This document shows, piece after piece, positions 1 to 14,200 of a stretch of 64,000 nucleotides of DNA; the stretch's first letter is position 1; each line of letters opens with the position of its first letter. The notes beneath the pieces are model-generated. The model did not search any database, was not told where the DNA came from, and was given only the letters and a program-made list of their open reading frames with translations. Source of the stretch: Antedon mediterranea (taxonomy: Eukaryota > Echinodermata > Crinoidea > Comatulida > Antedonidae); the NCBI RefSeq assembly GCF_964355755.1, contig NC_092673.1, positions 12,901,001 through 12,965,000 of the forward strand, given 5' to 3'. Made by a program: the position numbers and the translations under genes.

Positions 1-1680
1 AATGCATTTTTTGGTGAAAATTACGTTCAATTTAAATAGGCCTATATTTAAATACAATACAATTGAAATGTTACTGTTGATACTCTACACGGTTTCGTTT
101 TTAAGAATAAACATCGACAAATTCATCATCAAAGCCGATAAATAGATTCGGCCCGGTACTAATCGGCTCTGAGTGAGACGATTCAGCACACTTCTTAAAT
201 TTATCGGCTTTAGGCCTAATATGCCTTTTAATAAAATAACTTAATAAAATAAGCTTTTTTCCCCAAACTTTATTTTCGGAGAGACTATGGTAGGCCTGGC
301 CCTAGTATTACTACTATACTAGGGATAAAGATGCAATAAAACAAACATTTTAAAAACATTGTCGAACATTGTCCCGGGCCGAATCGTCCCGCTGCCCAAT
401 TTACCCTACTAAGGTAGGCCTAGCCTAGCCTAACCTAGTCCTTATAGCGAGTCCTTTCTTTGTAGGTTGAAGCGTAAGCTGATTCAGTAATTTAATTCTG
501 AACCTGCTAAGTTTGTATAAATGTGTTGAGCTATCACAAGCTCGGTGGTCTAGAGAGATATTAGTGTAGGCCTAGTTAGTATGGGGGTTATGGGTGAGCC
601 CCGGTACAAATTAATTTAAAGTCAGCAAACACCAGATCAATATTAATAAATTTAGTATTCATATTTTTATTTTAGCCCATTATCTCATACTGATTTATTT
701 AAAACTATCTATTTTAAACTAACTGTTTCATAATAATCAGAGATATGATCAAATATACCATATTTTTTTTGTCGTTTTATCATCATGGACCTCAAGTTAT
801 ATAGTTCAATATATTCATGGTTTTACCATCATCCTGGAGGCATAACAAAATACTGGACAAGGAACTATAATGTATGCCACACCTGAAACTTCTATGCGCT
901 CATATCTCATCAGATGATCTTACATAGGACTATCATGTTGTTGCTAAAAAAAACTACAGCCTGTAACAAGACCATTGGATTTATTAGATTCATCTCTGGC
1001 CAGATCGGCAAAGCACTTCTGTCTCTCCTCATGTATTGTTGCATTTTATGGTAGGCCCTACCCATATCGCGAAAAGCACAAGTTCATTCTAGAACAAATA
1101 GGCCTACAGCGAAAGGGCAACTCGAATGATTTTGCATCAACGTCGACTTGAACAGCCATATGACCAGAAACTTCTTCAGCTAAAAAAAGATGTACTCATT
1201 AACAATGAATACTTAACTGATTAATATCAATCATCGTCATCAGGAAATATTATCATTTAAAAGACTTAAATCTCGGACTGATAGTGCATTGCATTTTGCT
1301 TACCTGTAGGCAACTGTCTTGTAGACTTTGGGATGCATTACTATCCATGGATTTAGAAATGCTTTTATCTTATTAAAATGGAATACATTTAAAAGTAATC
1401 TAAAGGAAACATTAGCAACAAATGAAATCAGTACTTTGTACTTAGTACATATATATATTAACATTTAAAACATATTTTAATGTAAATTATAAATAATTAT
1501 TTTATAGTTATTTATTAACATTTACATATAAATCCAAAGGCAAATTACTGAAAAAAATGACAATGCTGTGGGTATCAGTGGCTGGATCTTCAATGGAGAT
1601 ACAAAAATAAAAAGCAAAAAGCTAAATCAAAACGATAAAGTAAACAGCCAGAAAAGTTCATATATAAACTATAGGCTTAA
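1..1680. other. Upstream intergenic DNA, no gene seen
   Basis: No open frame with recognisable coding character was found on either strand. The stretch is AT-rich and scattered with AGGCCTA words (for example near 40, 210, 295 and 415-430) and TA-rich runs near 1445-1520. It lies 5' of the IL-17-receptor-like gene and may hold distal regulatory DNA, but nothing specific can be named. Confidence 0.5.
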
Positions 1681-1731
1681 TATAATCGGGGAGTTATTAT
1701 TATTATTATCTAATAACAACTCCCTGATATA
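1681..1731. repeat. Imperfect hairpin sharing its stem with the 2581 palindrome
   Basis: The arm TATAATCGGGGAGTTATTA (1681-1699) is followed by an inverted partner TAATAACAACTCCCTGATAT (1711-1730), separated by a short TTA-rich loop. The stem word AGGGAGTTGTTA is the same as in the perfect palindrome at 2581-2608. The two hairpins bracket the promoter and first exon of the receptor gene. They may be ends or solo copies of one foldback family. Confidence 0.6.
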
Positions 1732-1739
1732 ATTGTGCT

Positions 1740-2133
1740 TACCGGGTATAGCCTCCATGCATGCACAGTTTGCCGTGATGTTTTCACACACTCGTATTGT
1801 GACCACAGAGAAGAGATTACCGCAGCGTTCCATATTTAGATTTCCTCATCCGAGAAATCTAATGACATCACTTGCAGCCTTCTGTGTGTAACGTAAAACA
1901 GGGGATTTCCCTTAGCTCTATAATAGGATGCCTACTAGGAAACGATGCAAGCTGATTATATTGTTGGTTGTGTGAGCATTGCGAGTTTATTACTTTACTC
2001 TTCTCTTGAGTGATGATAAGGGAAGTAACGGAGAAGTTTAGGTATTAGTCTTTTTATTACTGAAAAAAGTACTTTTGAGTTATTTTTTTCTCTTTATCGA
2101 ATTTTGACAGGGACATTTTTTACGGCTTCTATT
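1740..2133 (+). promoter_or_regulatory. Probable promoter and 5' UTR of the IL-17-receptor-like gene
   Basis: The 394 bases before the proposed start codon hold a kappaB site (1901), a TATA-like box (1919-1925) and a short inverted repeat AGATTTC...GAAATCT (about 1839-1860). No open frame extends through it. The region is delimited from the position of the signal-peptide exon only; the real transcription start could be upstream or inside. Confidence 0.35.
1901..1910 (+). promoter_or_regulatory. Consensus NF-kB (kappaB) site
   Basis: GGGGATTTCC fits the Rel/NF-kB consensus GGGRNWYYCC exactly. It lies 224 bases before the proposed start codon at 2134 and just upstream of a TATA-like TATAATA at 1919-1925. 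A CRE/AP-1-like TGACATCA lies at 1863-1870. Inducible control by Rel factors would suit an immune receptor gene, but a 10-base match can occur by chance and no transcription start is known. Confidence 0.45.
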
Positions 2134-2250
2134 ATGTTTACCGATACGTGCAGTCGTGTGGTCGTAAGACCGTTGGTTGTCCTGCTATTGGTTGTATGCT
2201 CGGTAGAAGGCGATTACACCCCTCAATGTCATAAAGACTGTTCTTGGGAG
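2134..2250 (+). CDS. Receptor exon 1: start codon and signal peptide
   Basis: The ATG at 2134 opens 39 codons ending at a GTAAGC donor, phase 0. The peptide has a hydrophobic core (PLVVLLLVVCSVEG) typical of a cleaved secretion signal, then a short cysteine-bearing segment (QCHKDCSWE) that starts the mature protein. Cleavage after residue 26 is inferred. Confidence 0.8.
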
Positions 2251-5200
2251 GTAAGCAAGCGATTTTAAAATGTATTTAAAGTATTTACGGTACCTTGTCC
2301 TTGAGTTTTTATGTGTTTAGATTTCGTGGTTTTAACTTATTTGATGTTTAAAGAACAATTTAAAATGTAGATTTTATTGACGTATTAATACTATTATGCT
2401 CTTATACATATGACTATACAACAAGACCATATACATGGCTGCAGTCGCAAGTTAGTGTTTACCGACTGACCAATCGACCGACATAGTGAGCTGTAGAGTC
2501 GCGTTGCACCTGACTAAAAACAGTATAGGCCTACCTTTGTTTGTTATAGCTAGTTAGGTAATACTGTATGTGATAGTTATACCAGGGAGTTGTTAACAAC
2601 TCCCTGGTTATACAAAGTATCTCATTATGAATATGATCGGATACATTTGTGGGTGGGAGAGAGCTACCCCTATTTGAATTTGAAGTGCAGATCGGTTTTT
2701 AAAAGTAGGGGAGGGGTGGGGCAGGGAACTTTGGGCGCCACGGGGCCGTAAAGCCCCCCAGAAGCCTGGCTCTTTGAGCAATCTATAGGTCGTTTCAATC
2801 GATTTCTGAGCAGATACAAATTTCGCCAAGAAGAATACAATTATTTTGGGTTAAGCCTGGTTTCCATAAAATCGCTACACCGACAGAGCGTAGCGATTCT
2901 ATGGAAACGCTCGAATTTATCGGGGATCTAGTACGCGATCGCTAAATATTCTTTGGTACGTGTATACGATTCATCGCCGACAACATGGTTGAACTTTGCC
3001 GATTTTTCTGCGATGAATCGGGGAGACCTCCCCGATGCGCGTCGGCGACATCTGCTCGTGTACCGTTTCAGTGGAAACGGTGTAGCGATTTTATGGGAAC
3101 CAGGCTTAAATACTCACTTTTTAGGCACAGCTCCTGATGCGCCACTGGTTATATTCACATCAAATCTATTCTTCTTAGATACTGTATTTTCTGAAATTAC
3201 ATCATTACGTCATGTGTGTCATTGTTACTTTCTATTTCATCAACAATTTAATGATTTTGCTGTTTGAAAAGTAAGGGGGACAATTTCCCACTAAAAAAAA
3301 TATCCCCCCTCTGAACAATCAGAGTTGTGATTTCCACTAGAAGTGAAAGCGGTTCAAGAATTGAGATCAGATCCAGTAGGTATTTCATGGAATTTACGTT
3401 GGCCTACCCTGCAAGCTAGAGGCAAAAACGGTTCATCATCAACTTAACATTACTAGCATAGGGTAATTTTAGAGTTGATGTTAAAGAATTGAAATGTGAA
3501 CGTACCTTCTGGAAATCACTCAGGCACTGTCTATCTGTCTACCTGCTTTTATATTCGTGTGGTGGGTAACAAAATTCCATTCAGTGAAATATGAAATTTT
3601 ATTATCAGAGGTGAAGCCAGGGTGAAAATAGAGTTTCATATTTCACCTTATATGAAGTTATATGTACCTCATAAACATTCATTATTTGTATACTATTACA
3701 ACATTGGCAAATATTGTATCAATCTATATTCCTTAATCTATATTCCCTCACAAATATGTATGCTGAATACCCAATTAACCCATATACCCAATTAACCCAT
3801 ATACCCAATTAACCCATATACCCAATATACTCATATACCCAATTACCCATATACCCAATTAACCCATATACCCAATTAACCCATATACCCAATTAACCCA
3901 TATACCCAATATACTCATATACCCAATTAACCCATATACCCAATTAACCCATATACCCAATTAACCCATATACCCAATTAATCCATATACCCAATTAACC
4001 CATATACCCAATATACTCATATACCCAATTAAATCCATATACCCAATTAACCCATATACCCAATTAACCCATATACCCAATTAACCCATATACCCAATTA
4101 ACCCATATACCCAATTAACCCATATACCCAATTAACCCATATACCCAATTAACCCATATACCCAATTAACCCATATACCCAATTAACCCATATACCCAAT
4201 TAACCCATATACCCAATTAACCCATATACCCAATTAACCCATATACCCAATTAACCCATATACCAAATTAACCCATATACCCAATTAACCCATATACCCA
4301 ATTAACCCATATACCCAATTAACCCATATACCCAATTAACCCATATACCCAATTAACCCATATACCAAATTAACCCATATACCAAATTAACCCATATACC
4401 CAATTAACCCATATACCCAATTAACCCATATACCCAATACCATATACCCAATTAACCCATATACCCAATACCATATACTGTACCCAATTAACCCATATAC
4501 CCAATTAACCCATATACCCAATACCATATACCCAATTAACCCATATACCCAATTAATTTGATTGCAGCTTTAACAACCGGTGCTTTGTATTTTTCTGTGG
4601 TGATGTAGTGTGTTTTTCAAAACAATACAATTTTAGATTCAACCAGGAAAGTAAGATGATGCCTATTGACCCTAGTTTTAATTGTAATGACTTTTGAAGT
4701 GTTTCCTGTATTTAACCGGATTTGCGGTTTAATAATAGTATTGAAACCTGCATTTAGTGCTGTGGTAATGACTTTACAGGCAATTTCTCACCAGTACACT
4801 AGTATTTTAGGCCCCTATTTAATATGCCAAAAAAAAAAATATTGATCATGCATTTTAGTAAATAAGGAATAATTCATGTATTTCTTGTAATGATATGACA
4901 CAGCATTACTAACATCGCAAAGCTTTCCACTGTCAGTTACATCAGTTGCATTAAGATATAATACTGCATTTCGGCTAATTGTGCTCTTAAACCGTTTGGT
5001 TCAATGGGTGGTCGCCGATGAATATAATTAGCAATATCCAAAATGCGGTGGGCTCTAGCAGTCAATTCAAATGTTACTGCAGTGTCAGCGATGTCATCGG
5101 CTATCAATCAAAACCATTATTTTGCGTGCTAAAAGTTGCATAGCAAAACCAGGTTTAATGTCATTCTAACATCGATTTAACCGGTTGAATATTTTTCTTG

Positions 5201-8200
5201 TTTCTGCTGGCAAGAAATTGGGGTTAATTTATTCACATATATATTATATATTACAGGACCACGCTAATTTTAAGGTAGTAAGTATGACAGATGAGATTAA
5301 ACTTTTTATTCCCATAGAGAAACTCTTTTAGCAATATAAACTGTAAGAAAGGTAAAATAACATTTTGTGGAATGGTATAAAAAGATCTTTAAAGATAATT
5401 TAAATATTACACAATTATATTATGTCAAATCAATAAAAGTTAAACATTTTAAGACAATTTTAAAAGGTGGAATTTTTGTCAAGTATGGATTACTGTAAAT
5501 AGTTCTGTGATGCAAAGCTACTCCACATACAATTGTGCCTGATCATTTTTTTTTTTTCAAATCCAACCCTAGCCACATAAAGAAAAAAATCAAATGGTTA
5601 TTTCAATTTACTGCAGTTCACAAAGCTTTTAGGTTCCGAGTAATAATAACTGAAACAAAGTGTTCATTTAAAAAACAAACTATTTATGTGTATCAATACT
5701 GTGTATATTATATGTACTACATCAATCCATTTTCAGTTTATAATAACTTTTTCTTTAAATCACTTGTAAGTACTTTACTACATTGAGTAATTAATAACTG
5801 AAAGAAAGTGTTAAAATTTTTTTTTTTAAATTTATGTGAAGGCCTACTATTATACAGATATTGCCTGCTTAGAGGTAAAATATAAGATTTGAATATATTA
5901 CTTTCCCGAAGCGCCAGCTGAGGGAAATATAATTCTCGAGAGCATAATATTATTTCCCGAGGGATGTCAAATCTTATATTTTACCGAAATAAAAGGCGAT
6001 ATCTGTTATATTACATAGCCAACAACAAGTAGATTATGCAATTAATAAGCCTGCCTAGTTTGGCGTTGCCTTCACCTTACCTTACGAAGAATAATATACA
6101 GATAATTACTAATTAATGATTCCTTGGCAATAAAATATTCACTTAGGCCTAGGTCTTTTAAATTAACAGAAGAATTTCCATGAATAATTACATTAATAAT
6201 AATATTATCAGGTAGGCGGAATAAATAATAATTCGTCTTCTTTATCTTCAGCACGCCGCGCGTACCAGGTCACTACTGTGAGTATCGAACAATCACAAAC
6301 AGTCTTTCGTTGCATCTATAGAGGGCAAATAACAAAATGAGGGCACTATGTATCCATAGTTTAAATAGTTTAGTTAAATTATTATCAAGCAAGTGGCGCG
6401 GTGTGTAGAACGTAGTCTCTTGATGATGTAGACTAATCTTCGCGAGCTTGAGTCCCAGTAGATGACTTTTGTTTATTTATCGCCAAATGCGAGTGTTGCC
6501 AAAATCAAACTCCTCGAGAATTTACTAGATTTTATATGTTTAATGACAGGAACATAATAATCACGCGAAAATTACTCAGTCAATATCATCGTACTCGAGG
6601 AAATATACAATTTACGATCCTCAAAGCAGTATCAAAGCAGTTTCAACCAATCACGTTCACATATTTACATAGGCTATGTAATATATCAATATATACCATA
6701 TTAAGTTTATAACATGTACCATACATATGTAGCATATAATAATAGTATGTGCTACATTTTATTAGGAGTTTTATGTTTATCCGATTGCAGTTTTAACTTT
6801 TAAATACCATACATATGTGGCACATAATAATAATAGTATGTGCTACATTTTATTAGGAGTTTTATGTTTATCCGATTTCAGTTTTAACTTTTAAATACCA
6901 TACATATGTGGCACATAATAATAATAGTATGTGCTAAATTTTATTAGGAGTTTTATGTCTATCCCATTTTAGAATTGGAAAGGGGATGTTCAGATATGTT
7001 CACAAAATAACACAATGGGCCGAATTAATGACAAGAAAAGTAAGTAGGCTATTTACTGAAATTAACTAAAGGTACCTATTGTACTAAGGCTGGAAAATGA
7101 TTCAGACAAATGATGTAATGATATGAATGAATGGTGGAACACTGTATGTAATTCTATGACCAGCAGTAAACATTTTGAGATTTCACCTAGTAGATGAAAT
7201 GTACCAAAAGGTCATGTAATTGGAACTGTAATTTTAACCGACTTTAAAAAGCACATGCAAAAAAGGACCTACAAAAAAGTTTACATTTAAAAGTGAGAAC
7301 TCCCTAAAATCATTGAAATTTGAGTGGTTGATTTTGGGAATTTTTGTATCATTGAATGGAATATGTAATTCTATGGTAAACATTTTGAAATTTTAGTGTC
7401 ATGTGATAGGAAAATTTTGTGTTGATTACCATAATCAAATATGTTTTAATATATGATTACTATCAAAAACAGTAGTGTATATAAAACAAATAATATACTG
7501 TAATTTAAAACAATAAAATTCATTAAATTATGTATTTTTGCATTCAATCAATAAAACATATATTTTTTATAATATTTATTCAGATTAGTGCAAGATTATT
7601 TGGTATACTATATTACTATACTATAATATACTGTAACTTAAATAAAATATAAAATTCATGATATCATTTTTTTGCAGGTTTGTGCCCAAACTTTTTTCAG
7701 TCTTCCCTTGAGAGAGATGAGCCTGTAGAACCTATTCAGAATGTTTCTATAAGTCATTACTCAGCAACATATACATATCCCGATGGAAGAGTTTATGAAC
7801 ATACAGTCACTGGTCTTAATATCTCATTTGATGTGGACCCAGCTGGTAAGACAATGCTAAATGTCAGTTTGATTTTCCACATAACAAAAATTTTATTTTG
7901 AAGAGAAAGTACAAAGTTTCTGCATATATACACAGTATATATATTTTGAAACGATAAGATGAGGAAAAGGCATTACAGGCACAGAATAAATTCTAAACCG
8001 CTCGGTGATATACTGAAATTTAATTAATTCATTTGAAATGATAAGATGAGGAAATCTGTGAGAATGAGAAAAAGTCGCCCCAACAGAGACTTGAACCCAG
8101 AACCTTCTGCTTGATATGCAGATGTCCTAACCATTAGACCACTGGGGCTTTCATGGTATTGTTCAAACTCGATTGGATAGCGACTTTGGTTTTAAAATCT

Positions 8201-11200
8201 ATATATTGTTTAAAGGTTTGCATGGCAAAATAAATTGATTTAGCCATGCAAACCTTCAAAAAAACTCAACATAGTGGTATATCGCAAACTATATATCAAC
8301 ATTCCAAAATATAGTTATGATATTTGTCATGAAATAATTTCATGTTTCAGAAATGTAATACTTTGTATCCATTTTTTAAGGGTTAGGGCTTTATACTGGA
8401 GCAATTATTGAGATAATTGGCGTGAAGCATCAAGCATTCCATTTTGATAAACTTGGATGCTTCTACCTTAACTTTCATGGTACTTTGAACAATTCAACTT
8501 TAATGTTGTCAATGAATAAAACAGTAAGTATGTAGAGATCAAGAATAAAATTGTTTTTTTAAAAATTTTGAAGGCATAAAGATGTGATAATATATAGAGT
8601 ACAAATTTGTTAATGTATAGTGTTTACATTTAATTAAGGTTTTTGAATTCTATGTCGATGTTATTTAATTATTGTTGATATAAAGTTACACCACGTGTAT
8701 TAGTTCTGAAAAGAACTGTTGAGATAGCTGGCTCAACAGTTCTTTTCAGAACTAATACACGTAGTGTATCGCAAACTTTATATCAACATTTGATTTCACC
8801 ATGCAAACCTTCAAACAATTATATTATTTTAGAAACGAATGTTTTTTGACTGTGCAAGAAGTCTAGCTCCAGACAGTACTTACCAGATTACCATTAAGAT
8901 GGCACCATTTACTTCCAAGCCAGCTATCTCCCGTTACACCATACCAAGTAAGTTATATAATAATAGCTACAAATGATGAAAAATCATTGAAATCTGAGTT
9001 GTTGATTCAGAATACTGAAAATATGTTGATGAATGATTTTTTGCATTGTCAAAGATTGTGGAGTTCTCTCTTGCTAGTCAAATTTGTAAAAAGTATCTTC
9101 TCTGTGATTCCGCATTTTCTTAAAATTCCTAATACTTGAATATTGGTACGAAACTGTATGAATGGGTATATTCCCACCTTCTATTTTTTTTACCAATGTT
9201 GTACCAGACTCTGGGATTTTACATCTTGCAAAATTAAATTTTTTTTCAACATTTACTGTATCTTTCAGGTTGTTTCTACAGTCCTAATGACTTTTTTTGC
9301 AAAGTACCAGAAGAAGGTTTGTTATTCATGACACTTATCGTAATATACCAATTAAATGAATATTCATGGGTTGGATGGTGAGAATATTATATTCGTATGT
9401 TGAAAAATTGACTGCACTATTTGATTTTAAATAGAGCAGTCAATTTTTCATCGAATGAAATATTTTTTTTCTCCATTCAACGAATACAAAACATTCATTA
9501 TTTGTTTTAAATATTACACACTACTTTTATTCAATTTATTCTTTCATAAATCATTGAAAAATTCTATGATATGTGAAGCTCCAGCTTAGGATTAGAACAG
9601 TAAGTTATAGATAGCGCAACAAGTTAATTTCCAAACGTGATCAGTCAACAACGAAAAAAACTCTCAAAATGTTTACTGAAAGCTGAACATGCATTAGAGC
9701 TCATTAATTATCACCATTAGATATCACTTTCCGTTAGCTAAGCATGTGGTTGATAACCACTACATGATCCTGTGTATTGATATACATTTATCACAAATTA
9801 ATTAATCTGTCAATTGAAGAACAATCCAATTAATAACAATGACCGTGGTGAGCAAAATGTCAACCATCGATAAATTAAATTAAATTATTGTCCAAAAGAC
9901 AAAAAGTAACAAAAACAAAAATAGCAAGAGATAATTTAGAAAATGGACCACCTCAATTCAGTTTTTAAATATGTGATTTGTGTAACTGGGTTTTTTGGTA
10001 CAAACTATTTCATGAAAATTGAATTTTTTGGTAAAGATGTTTCATGCAAATACTGTAGGTTATACCCATTTGTTTTGCTTTTTGTTTAATTGTTTCTCAT
10101 TAAGTGTGTGCTTTATGTTTTATGTTAAAGTATTCGATCATAACTACCCAAAAATAAATCCTGCTATTTCAATAATTTGCACACATCACAGAACCAAATT
10201 CAATGTCATGTACTATAGTAACACTTTGACCTTAAATTAACCATTAATCCATGAACTAACTAGTTCCCAAAATCTACATGGGAAGTTGGAAGTTCAATGA
10301 ACTTCCTGCAAGTATCTATAAATCAATAAATCTTGCATTACTAAAGTCTTTACTTAATGGTACAGAATTTATCCAAATGAAATCCAGTATAGTAAATATT
10401 AAGTTGAGTTAGATAATTAGTTTTTGACGATTTAAACAAATACAGGTTAAACTAGTTGCCCTGAATATTGTACACCATGTCTATGATTGTCAATTGTGAA
10501 ACATACCACACACATGAATTTGACCGGCAAATAACATGATTTGAATTGGTACATATGCAGAATACATCCAGAGTAAATCCAAATTTGTTTTCCTGGTCAT
10601 TATAGACAGATGATAACAAATTTGTTTCTATTCTCAAGAGGCCTGTATTAAAAACTGACACATGTCGCTGGTTGGTGTAAATGTATAGTCTGGTATCATT
10701 TTTTACTTAACCTGATTTTTTTCTAACAAAAATTGTAATCCATAATTTTTCAAACACAGAAATGGCCAGAGTTTGGACCCCGGAAACTTTTGAGGTTGAT
10801 GTTTCAAGGGACAAGGAAGTTGTTCTGGTTTTTAACTTGGCACCTTTTGCTTTTAATCACTACAAGGTCTGGTTACAGGAAGCTAGGCTTGAGTATGGTA
10901 AACAGGTCAATCTGGGAAAGCAAGAACCCTGTGTGGATATTTATGTGGTATGTATAATACAGTAATTTAATATTTGAAAGTATCTCAAACCTTCAGGAAA
11001 TGTCCCTGGCAGTTTCAATGAGCAATTGAAGATACCATCTGTTCACATTCTTTTCCTAAACTATAGTACACAGGATGTCAAGAACTCAAGACCTGGAGGT
11101 TTCAATGATCTTGAAGAGAAGCCCATCTCAAAATCAACTTGATTGAAACCACTGGGCTTCTTTTCAAGATAGAATGGGATTCTTTTCGAGATTTGAATAT

Positions 11201-14200
11201 TTCAAAGAAACAAGGTGATATAATGCCAGATAACTTGTGATGCGGAGGTTTCAATGAGCAATTGAAGATGCCATCTGTTCACATTCTTTTCCTAAACTAT
11301 AGTACAGGATGTCAAGAACCCAAGACCTGGAGGTTTCAATGAGCAATTGAAGATGCCATCTGTTCACATTCTTTTCCTAAACTATAGTACAGGATGTCAA
11401 GAACCCAAGACCTGGAGGTTTCAATGAGCAATTGAAAATGCCATCTGTTTACAAAGTATTTGTTTTCCTACACTACTACAGGATGTCTCAAAATCTAAGA
11501 CTTTGAAAGCTAAGACCTAAGACCTCATCTTAACACATAAAAATACTGTAATAACCCTTTCACACCAAAAGCAAAACTCTGGTGTTTTGGTGTGAACGAT
11601 AAAATCAAACAACTTCGGAGTTCAAACACCATGGTTGAACAGCTGAACTTCTCTGGAGAACGGACCGACCGGTGTGTTGATGTGAAAGATATCAATATCA
11701 AAAGTTTTTAGGTCAAAAGGTCATCCTCACACAATCCATAATTGCTTTAGTTTTATTTCAAAATACTTTAAATATTTGTACAAAATATATAGCAGGTCTA
11801 AAAAAAATTAATTATTTATAATAATAAAATTATTATTAAATAATGTTGATAATAAATAAAACATTATATGACTTTTGAAAATAATTATTAAATTAAAAAT
11901 ATTATCAATTAAAATGATTCTAATGACTGTCGCTATGTAAACAAATAAAATAGATGACGGTATTTACGATTTATTAAAAAAAAACCTGGTGTTGCAAGAT
12001 TGGTGTGAATGGGGTATTTGAATTGTCACAGACCCTGGAGTGTCTCTGGAGATCACTGCAGAGTTTTGGTGTGAAAGTGGTATAAGATCTTGAAGAGAAG
12101 CCCATCTCAAAATCAACTTGATTGAAACCACTGGGCTTCTTTTCAAGATAGAATGGGATTCTTTTCGAGATTTGAATATTTCAAAGAAACAAGGTGATAT
12201 AATGCCAGATAACTTGTGATGCGGATATATGTACATTCATTTTACATTTTTTAAGTGGCATTTTGATCATAAATATGTAAACTTGGCAAGTAATTTCTCT
12301 CATAATCCCATTATGGTAGTAACAATTCACAAAATGTACAGCATTCATTTTTAAAAGAAGCCCCCCACTTTAGTTTGCAAAAGTGACCCAAAATAATCCA
12401 ATCTCGAAAAGAGCCCAAAAGTGCTAAAAAGAGAATAATTAGCTTTAAAATATTTATGTTTACAAAGAAAACATTATTTAAACTATGAATGAATTAATTT
12501 AGACCTTATAAATTATAGGAACATTACAATAATTTTAAGATAGTGGTTGATGTATATTAAAAATTGTTGTTATTGAAAAAAAAAAATATTTATTATACAT
12601 ACTAGATGGTACGCTCGCGTACCATCTAGGTCGTGCCCACAGATGGTTCTCGAATACACAGTAATTTCAGCGTAACAAAACTGGCGATTTCAAATGTACG
12701 TACCGCAGGACTATAATACATTGTCGTTTACAGAAACGAATAAATATACACGATGATTTATGTAGTCAACTAAAATTAGCACCCTGGGAATTACTTCCGA
12801 AGGAGAAACTTATCACAAAATGAGTCCATTTAAAGAAACCCAATTTGTGTTTTGTATGTAACATTAGGGTTGAGGGATGGGAAAGCGGATAGGTACAAAG
12901 AGGAACATTTTTTAAATATTTTCTTTATCCACTCAGTAACGAAATATTTTGTTCCTGTTTTATAGGCCTATAAGTAATATACCTCTAAATACAGTAAAAC
13001 ATTTGCGATTTAATACTTTGTTAAAACTGTCACTGTCATAATCGATTGAAATATTAAAGTAAATGTCACGATACACCACTACGACATTTATATTTAATAT
13101 TGGTAATTATTAATTAATACAAACGTTGAGAAGGAACTGTCAGTATAAAGTTTATTTGTATATAATAATGTGTTTATATATCTAACAGTAGAGCCTAACC
13201 ACAATCTCAGTAATAAAGTTTATTTGTATATATTTTTATATTACATCCAGTACGAACATTCACAGTAAGAAATGTTCGATTCAAATGAGGACCAAAAATA
13301 GTTAAAAGTATTGCAAGTTTATTCTCAAAGGGCCCATATATTTACCTACCTTATGTGTTAAACCAAGGGCTCATAAATTTACCAACTTGTGTTAAACCAA
13401 ACTCTGGGACGTTCCATTCATCTCAAATCAATACATTTGTATAATCGTATATTAAATCTATCAAAATAGTATTCTTTAAAGAAAATCGGCCTGTCTTCAA
13501 CATTATGATGCTGTACTCTAGCTGTTCAACCGGTTTTCAGCTATTAAAAACAATTATTGTAGGAGGAGATAGGAAAATGCGAAGCCTCCTCGCATTTTTG
13601 TGGCGGGTATTTTTCAAGATGGACATCCATTAGACAGTGTATACCACGATCGGAAAACACCCCTATTTGGGGCAAATCGTTGAACCTAAATTCGTTTTAA
13701 TCGTCAATAACTAATTATCTAACTTAATTTAATTAGTAAACAGGGTTACATCAGGTGGTTAAAATCAGTACCGAAAGTACAAAACAACTTTATATACCAT
13801 CGAGTACAAATTCTAGAAGTAAGGCGCGATTTACCGAATTTTGCCCTTACGTAAATTTATATATAGATACAGAGATACAGTAAAACACAAAGCACAATAC
13901 AGCGAAAAAAGAGGGATGAACAGCTGACAAACAACTATACCTTTATAAAAAGATAAAGACACAAACATTTAAAATATAAAATTACTGAAATGGTACTAAA
14001 CTACTGTATAAAAATATTGTAAATATAATAATAGATACGTTTCATATATAGCACACATATGCCACAAGCCATCATTTACAACATTCCCACAAGCATACTC
14101 TGCAATTAATACCTACAACACGAACATTGGCAACGTGATACCGGAGTGCATGTTTCCTCAAGTTCATCAATTCAAATGTTGCCTAATGATACGTCATTAA

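Noticed and set aside
2953-3267. 104-codon open frame
   Set aside because: It lies mostly inside a MITE and runs over its edge; no protein motif.
3767-4556. Telomeric or CRISPR repeat
   Set aside because: The 17-base unit is contiguous without spacers and is not TTAGGG-like.
7678-7700. Earlier acceptor for receptor exon 2
   Set aside because: It would need a phase-1 upstream exon; exon 1 ends in phase 0 and the acceptor at 7700 fits.
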